Below the pieces are notes generated by a model. It was given only the letters and a program-made list of their open reading frames with translations, made no database searches and was not told where the DNA came from. From NCBI RefSeq assembly GCF_036370855.1, contig NC_088117.1:8618001-8682000 (forward strand): a stretch of 64,000 nucleotides of DNA, written 5' to 3'. The position numbers were made by a program, and so were the translations under genes. Shown piece by piece: positions 41,901 to 50,180 of the stretch (positions are counted from its first letter, which is position 1; the number at the start of each line of letters is the position of its first letter). This DNA is from Dromaius novaehollandiae. Its lineage: Eukaryota > Chordata > Aves > Casuariiformes > Dromaiidae.

Positions 41901-43162
41901 GTGTGGAAATGCCTCTGCACAGTAGGTAGAAAGTAACGTAATTATAGAGCAGGTCAGAACCACTCGAATGAGCAAAAATAAAAGCACAGAGGTTTTTCTG
42001 TAGCCCGTCAGGGGAGGTAAAATCATTGTAAACTCTTTCTTTTTTTTTTCTTTTTTTTTTCCTTCCTTCTTTTAAGGTTCGCAGTTTCTGGGGAAATGAG
42101 CTGTGTGTTTGGGGGATGTAGGCAGCCATGGGAGTTGGTCGCGCTTTGGGGTGTCGCGCGTGGTGGCCGCCACTGCCGCCTCACGGCCGAGGCCGCCTCA
42201 GGGCTAACGGCCAGGAGCCTCCGGCCCCGGGGCCCAGCGACGCGACATGGCGCCTCCGGCCCCGGGGCCCGGTGACACAACATGGCGGCTCTGCGGCCCG
42301 GTGACACAACATGGCTCCTCCATCCCTGGGTCCAGCGACACAACGTGGCGCCTCTGGCGGGGCTCAGACCAGGCCCTGGGCGCTGAGGGGGCACGAGGCC
42401 CCATGTCAAGTCGCTTGCCCTTCCCCAGCGTCCCGGCCCGCTCTGGGTCCGCGGCACTGCCGTCACCGGCACCTTTCTCTCCGCAGCATGGACGTGCAAG
42501 GGGATTACGAGCCCGCTGATGCCACCGGCTTCATCAACATCAACTCACTCAGGTGCGTGGGGAAGGCCTGGTGCCATGGCCTCGCTGACGGTGCCCCGTG
42601 ACGGCCTTTCCGGCGCCATGCCCGGCTGGCGCGGGAGAGCCCTGGCCTCCCAGCCCGCTGCGGGCCACCCTCCCTGCTGCGCCCAGCCGGCTCCCCCCCC
42701 GCCCCAGCCCCTCTCCGGCACTGGGGAGCGAAAGCCCTGCCTAATTACAGCCTTCCGGCGAACATCCATTCTCGTTATTTTTACTTATTTCTCAGGCCCC
42801 ACAATGCTTTCCAACACCCCCCCCCCCTTTAAATGCCATGAAACATGCTGCATTTACATAATGGGCTCTTAATTTTTCCGTTGCCTGTTAACTGCTTTGT
42901 CCTCCGTGATACACCATGTGCCCCCCACCCCTCTAAGATAAATTAATTACATTATCTCGTGGAAAGGAAAAAAAAATATAATTAAACTGTACAGGCCTTA
43001 ACAAACGCCTGCTCTTCACGCCCCCTCATTCTGCTTAAATTAATTGAAAGGAAATGTGTGTTATTACTGTTAATTTACAATTAATTTTTTTTTAATCTGG
43101 TTTCCAGGCTAAAGGAATATCATCGTCTCCAGAGCAAGGTCACTGTAAAGCAGAATGAATAG
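17797..43162 (+). CDS. ASS1: Argininosuccinate synthase, complete coding gene (14 coding exons)
   Basis: Cytosolic, homotetrameric enzyme that joins citrulline and aspartate using ATP to make argininosuccinate. It is the rate-limiting step of arginine synthesis and of the citrulline-NO cycle. The joined exons give 416 residues (human 412). Visible signatures: ATP-binding AYSGGLDTS (residues 11-19), GTSLARP (about 91-97) and GATGKGNDQVRF (117-128), which spans an exon junction. Joined exons: 17797-17904, 18044-18112, 18516-18704, 20995-21051, 21299-21373, 23006-23076, 23216-23246, 27482-27572, 28868-28952, 30203-30267, 34089-34220, 40804-40960, 42487-42552, 43108-43162. Cumulative exon ends match the human boundaries I recall (for example after human coding bases 174, 363, 420, 495, 773, 838, 970), offset by one added N-terminal codon. 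The start has a strong context (G at -3 and +4). Birds lack a full hepatic urea cycle but keep this enzyme. Confidence 0.98.
18044..18112 (+). CDS. ASS1: ASS1 coding exon 2
   Basis: Encodes [20 protein letters not shown] and AKK (residues 37-59), a very conserved segment. Acceptor cttccag ends at 18043, donor gtaacg at 18113, phase 0. Confidence 0.98.
18516..18704 (+). CDS. ASS1: ASS1 coding exon 3 (substrate-binding segment)
   Basis: Encodes residues 60-122, from [17 protein letters not shown] through [20 protein letters not shown] to SHGATGK. It includes citrulline-contacting residues around the Tyr-Glu-Asp-Arg and Thr-Ser-Leu-Ala-Arg-Pro stretches. Acceptor gccggcag ends at 18515, donor gtgagg at 18705. 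Confidence 0.98.
18705..20994 (+). other. ASS1: ASS1 intron after coding exon 3
   Basis: About 2.3 kb, GC-rich. It has a (GAG)n run near 19241-19258. I see no gene or mobile element in it. The short intron at 18113-18515 (403 bases) is likewise featureless. Confidence 0.6.
20995..21051 (+). CDS. ASS1: ASS1 coding exon 4 (aspartate-binding GNDQ)
   Basis: Encodes [19 protein letters not shown] (residues 123-141). With the end of the previous exon it makes the signature GATGKGNDxxRF that binds ATP and aspartate. Acceptor gtttcag ends at 20994, donor gtaagg at 21052. Confidence 0.98.
21299..21373 (+). CDS. ASS1: ASS1 coding exon 5
   Basis: Encodes [20 protein letters not shown] and MDYAE (residues 142-166). 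Acceptor cccgccag ends at 21298, donor gtaggg at 21374, phase 0. Confidence 0.98.
21374..23005 (+). other. ASS1: ASS1 intron after coding exon 5, with AT-rich block
   Basis: The first part (about 21440-22030) is AT-rich, non-repetitive and contains TAATTA-like and AATCAATCAA motifs, unlike the GC-rich rest. It resembles a conserved non-coding element. A second AT-rich patch lies at 22380-22440. No coding segment is seen. Confidence 0.5.
23006..23076 (+). CDS. ASS1: ASS1 coding exon 6
   Basis: Encodes [20 protein letters not shown] and MHI, ending in phase 2. Contains the conserved WSMDENL stretch. Acceptor ccccgcag ends at 23005, donor gtgaga at 23077. Confidence 0.98.
23216..23246 (+). CDS. 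ASS1: ASS1 coding exon 7 (31-base micro-exon)
   Basis: A very short exon completing Ser190 and encoding [10 protein letters not shown]. Acceptor ctccgcag ends at 23215, donor gtaatc at 23247, phase 0. Its small size can make it easy to miss in automatic gene models. Confidence 0.96.
23247..26851 (+). other. ASS1: ASS1 intron after coding exon 7, left part with AT-rich blocks
   Basis: Blocks at about 24270-24470, 24600-24830 and 26380-26470 are AT-rich, lack repeats and contain TAATTA or ATTTA-type motifs, resembling conserved non-coding elements. T and A runs occur at 24868-24880 and 25405-25465. No exon is seen. Confidence 0.5.
26852..27451 (+). repeat. Minisatellite, 46-base unit built from two 23-base halves
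   Basis: About 26 half-units over 600 bases. CCATGGGG-type landmarks at 26872, 26941, 26987, 27033, 27079, 27125, 27171, 27217, 27263, 27331, 27378 and 27424 are spaced 46, except for two gaps of 69 and 68 that equal three half-units. Half A resembles GGGGCTGGGGGACATTGTGC plus CAT. Half B resembles GGGGCTGGAGGCCCCATTCC plus TGC. The array ends only about 30 bases before the acceptor of ASS1 coding exon 8. It has no stop trinucleotides, so it is open in all forward frames. Confidence 0.93.
27482..27572 (+). CDS. ASS1: ASS1 coding exon 8
   Basis: Encodes [20 protein letters not shown] and [10 protein letters not shown], ending in phase 1. The acceptor region cttcccctgccag follows directly on the minisatellite. 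Donor gtaagc at 27573. Confidence 0.97.
27573..28867 (+). other. ASS1: ASS1 intron after coding exon 8, with AT-rich blocks
   Basis: Stretches at about 27790-27850, 27995-28340 and 28560-28830 are AT-rich and non-repetitive with TTAATT/ATTTA motifs, resembling conserved non-coding elements. A 14-A run directly followed by an 11-G run lies at 28391-28415. No exon is seen. Confidence 0.5.
28868..28952 (+). CDS. ASS1: ASS1 coding exon 9
   Basis: Encodes [20 protein letters not shown] and LFVYLNEIA (first and last residues split). Acceptor ctccgcag ends at 28867, donor gtgagt at 28953, phase 2 end. Confidence 0.98.
28953..30202 (+). other. ASS1: ASS1 intron after coding exon 9
   Basis: Unique sequence of mixed composition with a small AT-rich patch at 29560-29640. 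Nothing that I can name. Confidence 0.5.
30203..30267 (+). CDS. ASS1: ASS1 coding exon 10
   Basis: Encodes [20 protein letters not shown] and R, a nearly invariant ASS1 segment. Acceptor cctccgcag ends at 30202, donor gtgagc at 30268, phase 1 end. Confidence 0.98.
30268..34088 (+). other. ASS1: ASS1 intron after coding exon 10, with several AT-rich blocks
   Basis: Blocks at about 30620-30990, 31190-31310, 31760-31860, 32090-32340 and 33400-33480 are AT-rich and non-repetitive with ATTAATTGAT-, TAATTA- and CTAATTAAG-like motifs. They alternate with GC-rich stretches. A 15-A run is at 31110-31124. These blocks look like conserved non-coding elements. No exon is seen. Confidence 0.5.
34089..34220 (+). 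CDS. ASS1: ASS1 coding exon 11
   Basis: Encodes [40 protein letters not shown] and LVYN. Its codons are more AT-rich than those of earlier exons, as is the flanking sequence. Acceptor tggctag ends at 34088, donor gtacgt at 34221, phase 1. Confidence 0.98.
34221..40803 (+). other. ASS1: ASS1 largest intron (6.6 kb)
   Basis: Mostly unique sequence. AT-rich, element-like patches lie at about 36100-36260, 36720-37110, 37290-37400 and 38050-38560. A C/T-rich stretch is at 39600-39635. I see no exon or identifiable mobile element. Confidence 0.5.
40804..40960 (+). CDS. ASS1: ASS1 coding exon 12
   Basis: Encodes [40 protein letters not shown] and [11 protein letters not shown], ending in phase 2. 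Acceptor cccgcag ends at 40803, donor gtgagc at 40961. Confidence 0.98.
40961..42486 (+). other. ASS1: ASS1 intron after coding exon 12
   Basis: Contains AT-rich, element-like sequence at about 41340-41660 and 41820-42010, an A-rich low-complexity tract at 41664-41735 (25 A in a row at 41664-41688), and a small tandem repeat at about 42235-42360. Confidence 0.6.
42235..42360 (+). repeat. Small imperfect tandem repeat, about four copies
   Basis: Four copies of a 29-35 base unit built around GGTGACACAACATGGC. The ATGG/GTGG landmarks fall at 42246, 42281, 42310 and 42344. The array lies about 125 bases before the acceptor of ASS1 coding exon 13. Confidence 0.75.
42487..42552 (+). CDS. ASS1: ASS1 coding exon 13
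   Basis: Encodes [20 protein letters not shown] and L, nearly identical to mammals. Acceptor tccgcag ends at 42486, donor gtgcgt at 42553, phase 2 end. Confidence 0.98.
42553..43107 (+). other. ASS1: ASS1 last intron, AT-rich right half
   Basis: From about 42760 to 43107 the sequence is AT-rich and non-repetitive with TAATTAC and TTAATTGAAAGG-like motifs. It resembles a conserved non-coding element that runs up to the terminal exon. Confidence 0.5.
43108..43162 (+). CDS. ASS1: ASS1 terminal coding exon
   Basis: Encodes [17 protein letters not shown] and stop tag at 43160-43162. Human ASS1 ends after SKVTAK; here the reading frame continues for three codons (QNE). Acceptor tttccag ends at 43107. 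Confidence 0.96.
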
Positions 43163-43690
43163 CAATCAATCGCATGTGGGCCTCCCGCTCCCCTTTCTAA
43201 TTTCTCTAAGAACTAGCACTAATTGTGGTGGTAATTTGTAATTGTAACTCGTCTCCCGGAGTCAACACCGAGGTGATGGCTTTGTTACGGGGCGGCTGCC
43301 GCAAGTGAAATGGAATCATTAAAAAGGTGGTCGGCCAGAAGAGAAGTGGGAAAAGAAATTAAAACAGCCACGCGCTGGGTCTCTTCATTGAGAGTGGGGC
43401 TTTATTCTTTGCTTGTTTGTTTGCTCTTCTTGCGTTGAGTTGGCCAAACGCTTCCCCAAGCCGGGCTTTGTGAAATTTGTAATGGATTAAGTGCCTCTGA
43501 AGGACGTGTGGGTTTTGTCGCAATCGGTACCTTTTTATTAAAGCGGGAAGGGGGAGAGAAATCTTCCCCCAAGCAAGGCATCTACCTGGTTTCTTCCTCT
43601 GTGATTCCTGCCAGGCCAGAGGGAGCAAGGTGGGTGGGTGAGTGGGCAGGGGGGAATAAACCCGTCGTCTCATGGCGTGCTTTGTTTTTA
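43163..43690 (+). terminator. ASS1: ASS1 3' UTR and candidate poly(A) signals
   Basis: Weak signals ATTAAA occur at 43318-43323 and 43358-43363, and a canonical AATAAA at 43655-43660 with a T/GT-rich stretch after it. The true end cannot be decided from sequence. The first 120 bases after the stop are AT-rich with TAATT motifs. Confidence 0.55.
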
Positions 43691-46600
43691 CGGTGTTTAA
43701 GAGGATCTGATTGTTCCCCTTTTGTCTTCATTTTAGTGTGCAGGGATCAGACTTAGGACTTGTTTTTTTTTTTTTTTTTTTTAAAAAAAAGAAGGAAAAC
43801 CACAACGCAGGGCCAAATATGAGGCTGACGAGAAGTCTCTAGTTCCCTATTTCAATTTGATTTAAAGAGAGGATTTCTTTCCTGTTGTGTATGCAGGCAA
43901 ATTAAAGATCCCTCTGTCCCCAGGCTTAATATTGCAGTGCTTTGCCGTGTATCAAGTGTGTTGCTGGAACAGCTCGACGAGGGGAAGTGAAACCGGCTGA
44001 ACCTGCTCTGAAACGTAAGATGGAAAGAGGCAACTGCAAAGAAAACACTTTCTAACCCCTGCAAAAGCCTGGGCAGCGTTCCCGCTGTGCGCAGCCGGAG
44101 GGGGATGTGGAGGCTCCTGGTCACCTCCAGCGCCATTGCTGTGGGGCACAGGGAAGGGCTCGGGCCCAGTTTGGGTTGGGCAGCTTGCCCTGGCCATGGG
44201 ATGTCCCCGAGGAGCTGCTCTTCCCGCTGGGAGCAGAGGTGCTCGCCCTTTCTGGGTCTGGAGTGCCAACGCGGCCGCAGGGAGGTGGCTCGTGGGGCGG
44301 CAGTGCAATGGCTGTGTGGGAGTCGCTGGCCCGGGGATGTGGTAACAGTGCCCCATGCTGCCCAGCCTGCCCAGGTCCGGGCACTGGGCATCCAGGCAAA
44401 ACTGCCCCCGGTAACTGGGAGGCACTGCTTTCCCATAGGGCACTCAGCTGCAAGCTGGCTCATTTGCTACCCCAAGCTGCCCCAGACATGGTGGAGAGCA
44501 ATGGCAGAGCCACCCTGTGCCCCTCTGGGGAGGGAGAACGTTTGCGCCAGTGAATTGGGCAGCCAAGAGCAGGGCCACCATCCCTCTTTGGGGATGCTCA
44601 CGCGTCCTTTGCTCGTCCCGCTTCCTAAGCATGTAAGCGTGACAAGTTCTGACATCACAGCTGGGAAAATAACATGTTATTTTCCCAGCTTGGATGTTAC
44701 TTTCCCTGCTATTACTGGCAGCTACCATCTTGGGAGGAGAAAGCAGCGGAGGGTTGTCAGGCAAGGAAACAGAAATGGTTTTCTGGGCTGGTGGAGCCTG
44801 TCTGACCCCCATGGGGTGGAGGAAGGGAGGGATGTTGTGAGGAACTGCCTGGTTTTGTATGTCCCATTGCTATCTACTGCTTGAAGTGAGAACTTTGGGG
44901 CTGCATGTCGCAGGTCGCATGTAACATGTAAGAGTCTGGGAACCTGCCTACGGTTGGACTTCACCTTCCTCCTCATGTTGCTGTACATCCGTGCTGTGGT
45001 TCTGCTTCCTGCTGCATGGCCCGCTGCCAGTGCTGTACCAGTTTCTGCTGTTGTATGGAGCCTCAGGGCCACTTCCCCCCTTTAGCAGGATTTTTCAGGG
45101 GTGTCTCTGCTGCAGTCTCCTCCAGCTGTTTGTTTGCTTATCTGGTGGCTGCCTGCTTTCTTTGGGCCATTGGTTGGCACATCCAAGCTAGACAGCAAGA
45201 GCTTCACCCAAAGGCTGCAAAGGGCCCTCCATCCTCCATGGCTGGGTTAGGGGACCACTGTGTGGTCTAGTGCAGGAGCTGATTTCTCCTGGGCTGATCC
45301 ATCAGCAGGAAATCCTTGCAGAAACTGTGGCTACACTTGGAAATCCTGGGTGACCAGCTTCCTAAATCCATGTGGCAGGCATCAGTAGTCATCAGCAGCA
45401 TGCTGTTGACCATGCAAACCCTTCAGCTAGGGGTGCACACAGGAACCAGAACACAACAGAGCGTGCCAACCTCATTGCTCTGACACCAGCTCACCCAAAC
45501 ACATCCTAGACTGGAGGGAGGGCTTGAAATGTCTTCAGGAGCCATATTAGCTCTCCAGGAACACCTGAAAAGCAAGATGGGAACCAACCTGTTGCCCTCC
45601 CATATACTGAGGGAATGATGGTGCGTTGACCCATGTGAAGACAGGCATGGCAGTCCTGCAAGTGGCATGTGTTTAATCGTGTCTAATGCTGTCAGCATTA
45701 ACTTTGCTGTGTGTGAGTCCTCCCGGCATTGGCACAGCTTGGCATGCTATTTTATGCTTGGCATGCATAAAACACCGGCTCTGAATCCTGCCTCAGGCCT
45801 GGGGAAGGATGAACTGGCTCAGAGCAGGCTGGGGTTTCATGGTGTGTTGGATTGGCATCGGAGCAGGTTGTGGATTCAGTAGTCTTGTAGATCCTGGCAG
45901 GAGTGACACAGGTCTTCTTCCAGCTGCTGCTTCTGGTGGCTAACTGGGATAAAGCTGAGGTGTGCTGGATGTTCAGCTCAGGCGCGTGGGCAGGACAAGC
46001 CCACACAGAGTGAAGGGGAGCCCATCCCGCTCAGCAGCACCACCTCACAGCTGGGAAGTGGCCTTCATCTGCTTTTCATCTTTTAGCACCGTTTCACCTT
46101 GGTGTAACTATCAGAGGCTGCTGTGTTAGGATGCTTTGAGTCAAACAACACATCTTTAATTACTTTGGATTCTCTGGTGTCAATCAGCCCTTTCTATTCC
46201 CCTGATTTTGCGGTTTCTCATTCCCCTCCTTGCAGTTTGCCAGTCCCTGGTGTGTCTAACAGCAGCATTTCAGGCAGGGCTGTGGTGGAGCAGGTACCAT
46301 CCTTGCTCAGATGTTAACAGGGATGAGCTCTGGGGAGGAAAAAGCACTGGGCAAGCAAGGTTATTCACATGATTCCCAAGCCACCTGGTAAATTCCCCAG
46401 CAGAAGCATTTTGGGTGTAACATTTTGGGCTTTTAAGGTGGCTATCTTACTTGCTTCCTGCAACACCCACCCAGGTTGGTAATGACAGCAAGGCACAGCA
46501 TGGCATACAGGCTCCAAGGACAGCCAATGTCTCCCAGGGCTTCCTGTCTTCTGGGCAGGGCTGTGGCTGGGGAGAGCCCAGAAGGGACCTGCAGCCACCC

Positions 46601-47830
46601 TGGGTCACAGCTGGGCTTAGAAGCTTGGTGCCCTGCTGACAGGATGATATCTGCCCACCCTTTACAATATCTTCACCCCATAGTTCGAGCTTGGACCCTG
46701 CCACTGTGCCCAGGGACTCCCATCCCTGGGACACAACTTTGGGAAGCTGCTCCTCCTTTTTGCCCTCTCCAGCTCTTCCTCCTGCATGGGTGCTGGGCAG
46801 TTGCAGGGCTGTGGCACAGCCCCACACGGCCACGGGCCAGCAGCGCTGGGGGTGACGGGTGGCCGTGGGCCATGCTGCAGGGCTGATCTGCAGGCCTCGC
46901 AGGCTACAGGGAAGGGCTTGTCTGGGGTCACCACAATCGATATCTCATCTGCAGGCTCTTCTAGCGGAAGTGATAGTATATTGGAACATGGTAATGGGTC
47001 TTGTCTAGTGGAAAAGGCTAATCTTCCCCAGCTGTACAGGATCTCCGCAGGTGTCCTCCGGCTCTCCCTGCACTGCCACCAGCCCTGCAGCAAGCCAAGG
47101 AGCAGACACATTTCTTTAAAGCTGCAGCAGTCCTATTTACTGCTGGTCTCTCCCAGCTGGGACTGGATGAAGGCTCTCCCCTTCCCAGCAGCTTCCTGCA
47201 AGCTGTGGCTTTTGTCCTTCAAGCCCTGCCTGGCCACTGCTGAAACACAGGCAAAATCAGGGTGAAGGAAAGTTGCCTTCGTCCCAGCCTCGCAGTCCAC
47301 AGGGTGCTTTCCTTCTTTTCCAGGCAGAGGATCTGCATGCCAGCGCCTAGCTGTAGCGTCCCTGCTGTGAGCATGCAGCAAGGGTGGCCACAGCAACTCA
47401 GGTTTGCCCTCCTAAGCCCCAGCTGAGCTCCCATGGCCCAGCCCTGCTGCTCCTGGTCTCAAAGCAGGGAAGGTGAGGTCTCCTCCGGGCCTTTGCTGGG
47501 CTGGGAATGGTGCTTCCCCAGGCCGAGGGCCCAGGGAGGAATGTGGTCCCCTGAGTGCCACCTGCAAGCGCAGGTGGGAGGCACGCGCATGTTGGGAGGA
47601 GAAGCAGGGGCGAAAACTCCTTGCTGTGAATTTGGCTTTTGCAATGTGCTCCCGGTGGGGATCACTGCCTGGGGAATTTGCCCTTCCCCATGGTGTGGGC
47701 AGTTGCGCATGCGTGGGCAGCCGGAGGAGAAGGCGATGACAGGAGGGAGGGAAGAGGGGAGAGGCTAGAAGCCAGCAAAGCGAGGGACAAATCTCCCCTT
47801 CCCCTGCCTGACTGGCCTTGCTGGCCCAGG
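43691..47830. other. Gene-poor interval, left part
   Basis: No protein gene, tRNA or named mobile element is recognisable. It contains a 20-T run joined to 8 A (43763-43790) and a perfect palindrome (separate entry). The stretch 45290-46330 is more AT-rich and could be old repeat sequence, but I cannot assign it. Confidence 0.4.
44659..44690. repeat. Perfect 32-base palindrome
   Basis: Left half AGCTGGGAAAATAACA is followed directly by its exact reverse complement, with no spacer. After two mismatches on each side the pairing resumes (ACATC at 44652-44656 with GATGT at 44693-44697). A direct, 14/16-matching copy of the right half follows at 44694-44709. Confidence 0.95.
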
Positions 47831-48000
47831 TCATCTTCATATGTGGCCACGTGAGCCTGCTTTTTTAAAGCTGACCAGCTGACATTGCCTATTGTATCCT
47901 GCTGCATCACTATGGTAAAATCATTTTCCTCGTTTCTCCAGAGGTACAGGTAATTACTGGTTTTAAGGTTTAATGTGCATGTGGATTTTATAGCAGGCGT
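47831..48000. other. AT-rich block resembling a conserved non-coding element
   Basis: A non-repetitive, AT-rich stretch with motifs such as CAGGTAATTACTGG, set in GC-rich surroundings. No coding potential is seen. The assignment rests on composition only. Confidence 0.35.
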
Positions 48001-50180
48001 TGCTAAGAACAGCACTGAGCAACGCGCTGGTTTGGGCAACGCGTCTTGGGGGTTGGATGTGGCCATGGTGCAGGGGGACGTGGGGCACAGAGCCCCTCGA
48101 CGTCGTCGGCAGCACGGGAGAGGGCACAGGAGAGGCGGTGAGAGGGGCTCAGGGCTGGGGGGACCACAGGGCTGAGCCGGGGCTGCCCACAGGTCCAGGC
48201 ATCCTCTGTGGCCCTGCTGAGCCATCCCCTGTGCTGCTCTCCATGCTGGGCCACAGTGGGGAGTGTGGCCAGGTCCCATGCAGGTTGTGCCAGAGATCCC
48301 CTTGGCTTTGCTTGGGGCAGGTCCTGTGGCTCATGACATGCAATAAATGATAGATGGGTGTTACGGGAAAATTCCCGGGGGATAAAAGTAGCACTTTATT
48401 TCATTGGGTGGAGAAAGGGATCACATGCAAGCAAAAAGGACAGCAGGAGGGAGGCGGGGAGGTCTCGTGCTCCAGGTTGTGTCCTGCGGGACTTTTTCCC
48501 TGTCACTTGTCCTCCCTGGGACTCGGTTTCTCCATCTGTGAGGGGTATGGGAGGGGACCTCACCCACCTTTTCTAAAGCAAAGGGAGAAAATCCTCTTGT
48601 TGTGCTACCAAATATCATGTAATTTTGAATTGACAGTGGTCCCTTGGTGCCAGGGACTGCAGCACAACTGAAGGTCCCCAGGCCAGGTGGGGACCCGTGG
48701 CAGCGGGATGGGCCTCGGCAGCCCCGGCAGCTGCAGGGATGGTGTTCCCCATAGCAGAGACGCCTCTAGAGGCAGCGAATTCGCTGGGAAATCAAGTGAG
48801 TCCACGCCAAAAAGCTTTTGGTCCCATTAGTCTTTGGAAACGCAGCTCCAAATGGTTAATGGGAGCCCGAAAGGCGCCCTGGGCGCTGCACCCGGGTCAC
48901 GGGGCTGCGGCACAGCACAGTTATCAAGTGTTTATACGCTTCCAAGAGAAAGACATTCCCCCGGTGTGGTTGGGAGTCGCCGGCCGCGAGCTTCCCAGGC
49001 AAGGGGGGGAGATGGCCGTCTTTGTAAACCCTTAACAAGGTGGCTTTGTCTCCACGTTTAACAAGAGTCGCTCTTGCTCCTTCCCCGGGAGTTTCCCAAC
49101 GGCGGCGCGCGGGTCCCTGAAAGCCAGCTTTATGCTCTCGCCGGGGACGTGCGGCCGTGGGGGTGGCGGGAGGAGGCCGGCGGGGATCAGAGGGACACAA
49201 GGGCCCTTCTGCCCGCCCGTGACAAAAGGCTGCCCTGGGGGGACAGCGTCAAAGCCCAGCCAGCATGGGTGGGGGGAGACGAGAGACCCACAGAGGCGGC
49301 TGGCCGCGCGGGCCGGGAGCCCATCTGGTCACTCCATCACGGCAGGCAGCGACCTGGTGATGCTCGGGGAGGGCGAGAAGGGTCCTGCCAGCCTGGCTGC
49401 CCGTGCAGGGGGGCAGGAGAAAGCTGGCTATTGCTGCCAGGCCGGGGAAGACACAGGTAGGTTTTGTTGGCCTCCATCAACCAGATCACTGGGCTGGTAG
49501 TGCCTCCTGGCCCTTGCTGCTCGTTTGCTCTGGGGGATGAGAATCGGGGAGGTGGCAGCCCCGTGGTGGCCAACCTGCGTGTCAGGGCATTAAATGCGCA
49601 TGGCTCCGAGGATGACCCAACCTGAAGAGTGCCGGCTCCAGACCGGCCACGTGAAGGAGAAAGCGGGACAACTCATGAGCGATGCTCACTACAAGGGACC
49701 TCTTGGTAGCAGCACAGGCCTGGAAGCATCTCATCTCCCCGTGCCCAGGTTGGCATCCGCCTGCGCTGCTCTCTCCAGCCACCTCTCCCTTCCCCGGGGG
49801 CTCTCGACAGCCTCTGCTTGGTTTGGGAGCTTTTGCTCTTTGCTAATCCCGACAGCAAGCCCCCCACTTTGCCCCCCCCACCCCCAGCCATCTGCCTCTG
49901 CACCTTCCTCCCTCCCCAAGTCCACCGCGCAGATTTACTGTCATGCCTTAAAACCGCATCCTAGCGCCAGGGTCAGCGTGTCACGGCAGCCCCTCATCGA
50001 TTTGTTTTACCTCCCCTTGGCTAAAGCACTTTGGCCCCGGCCCCGCAGCGTCGCATCAGGCTTCCCCTGGCCCCTCGTGCTCCCCTCGCCCATCCCGGGC
50101 GCGGGGAAGCCTCCGCCAAGACGGGCCCTGCGGGCACGGGGCCGCGGGTGGGCTGCCAGCTGAGCCGCTGAACTCCGACC
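48001..50180. other. Unique intergenic sequence
   Basis: Mixed to GC-rich composition. I see no gene, repeat array or regulatory motif that I can support. Confidence 0.4.
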
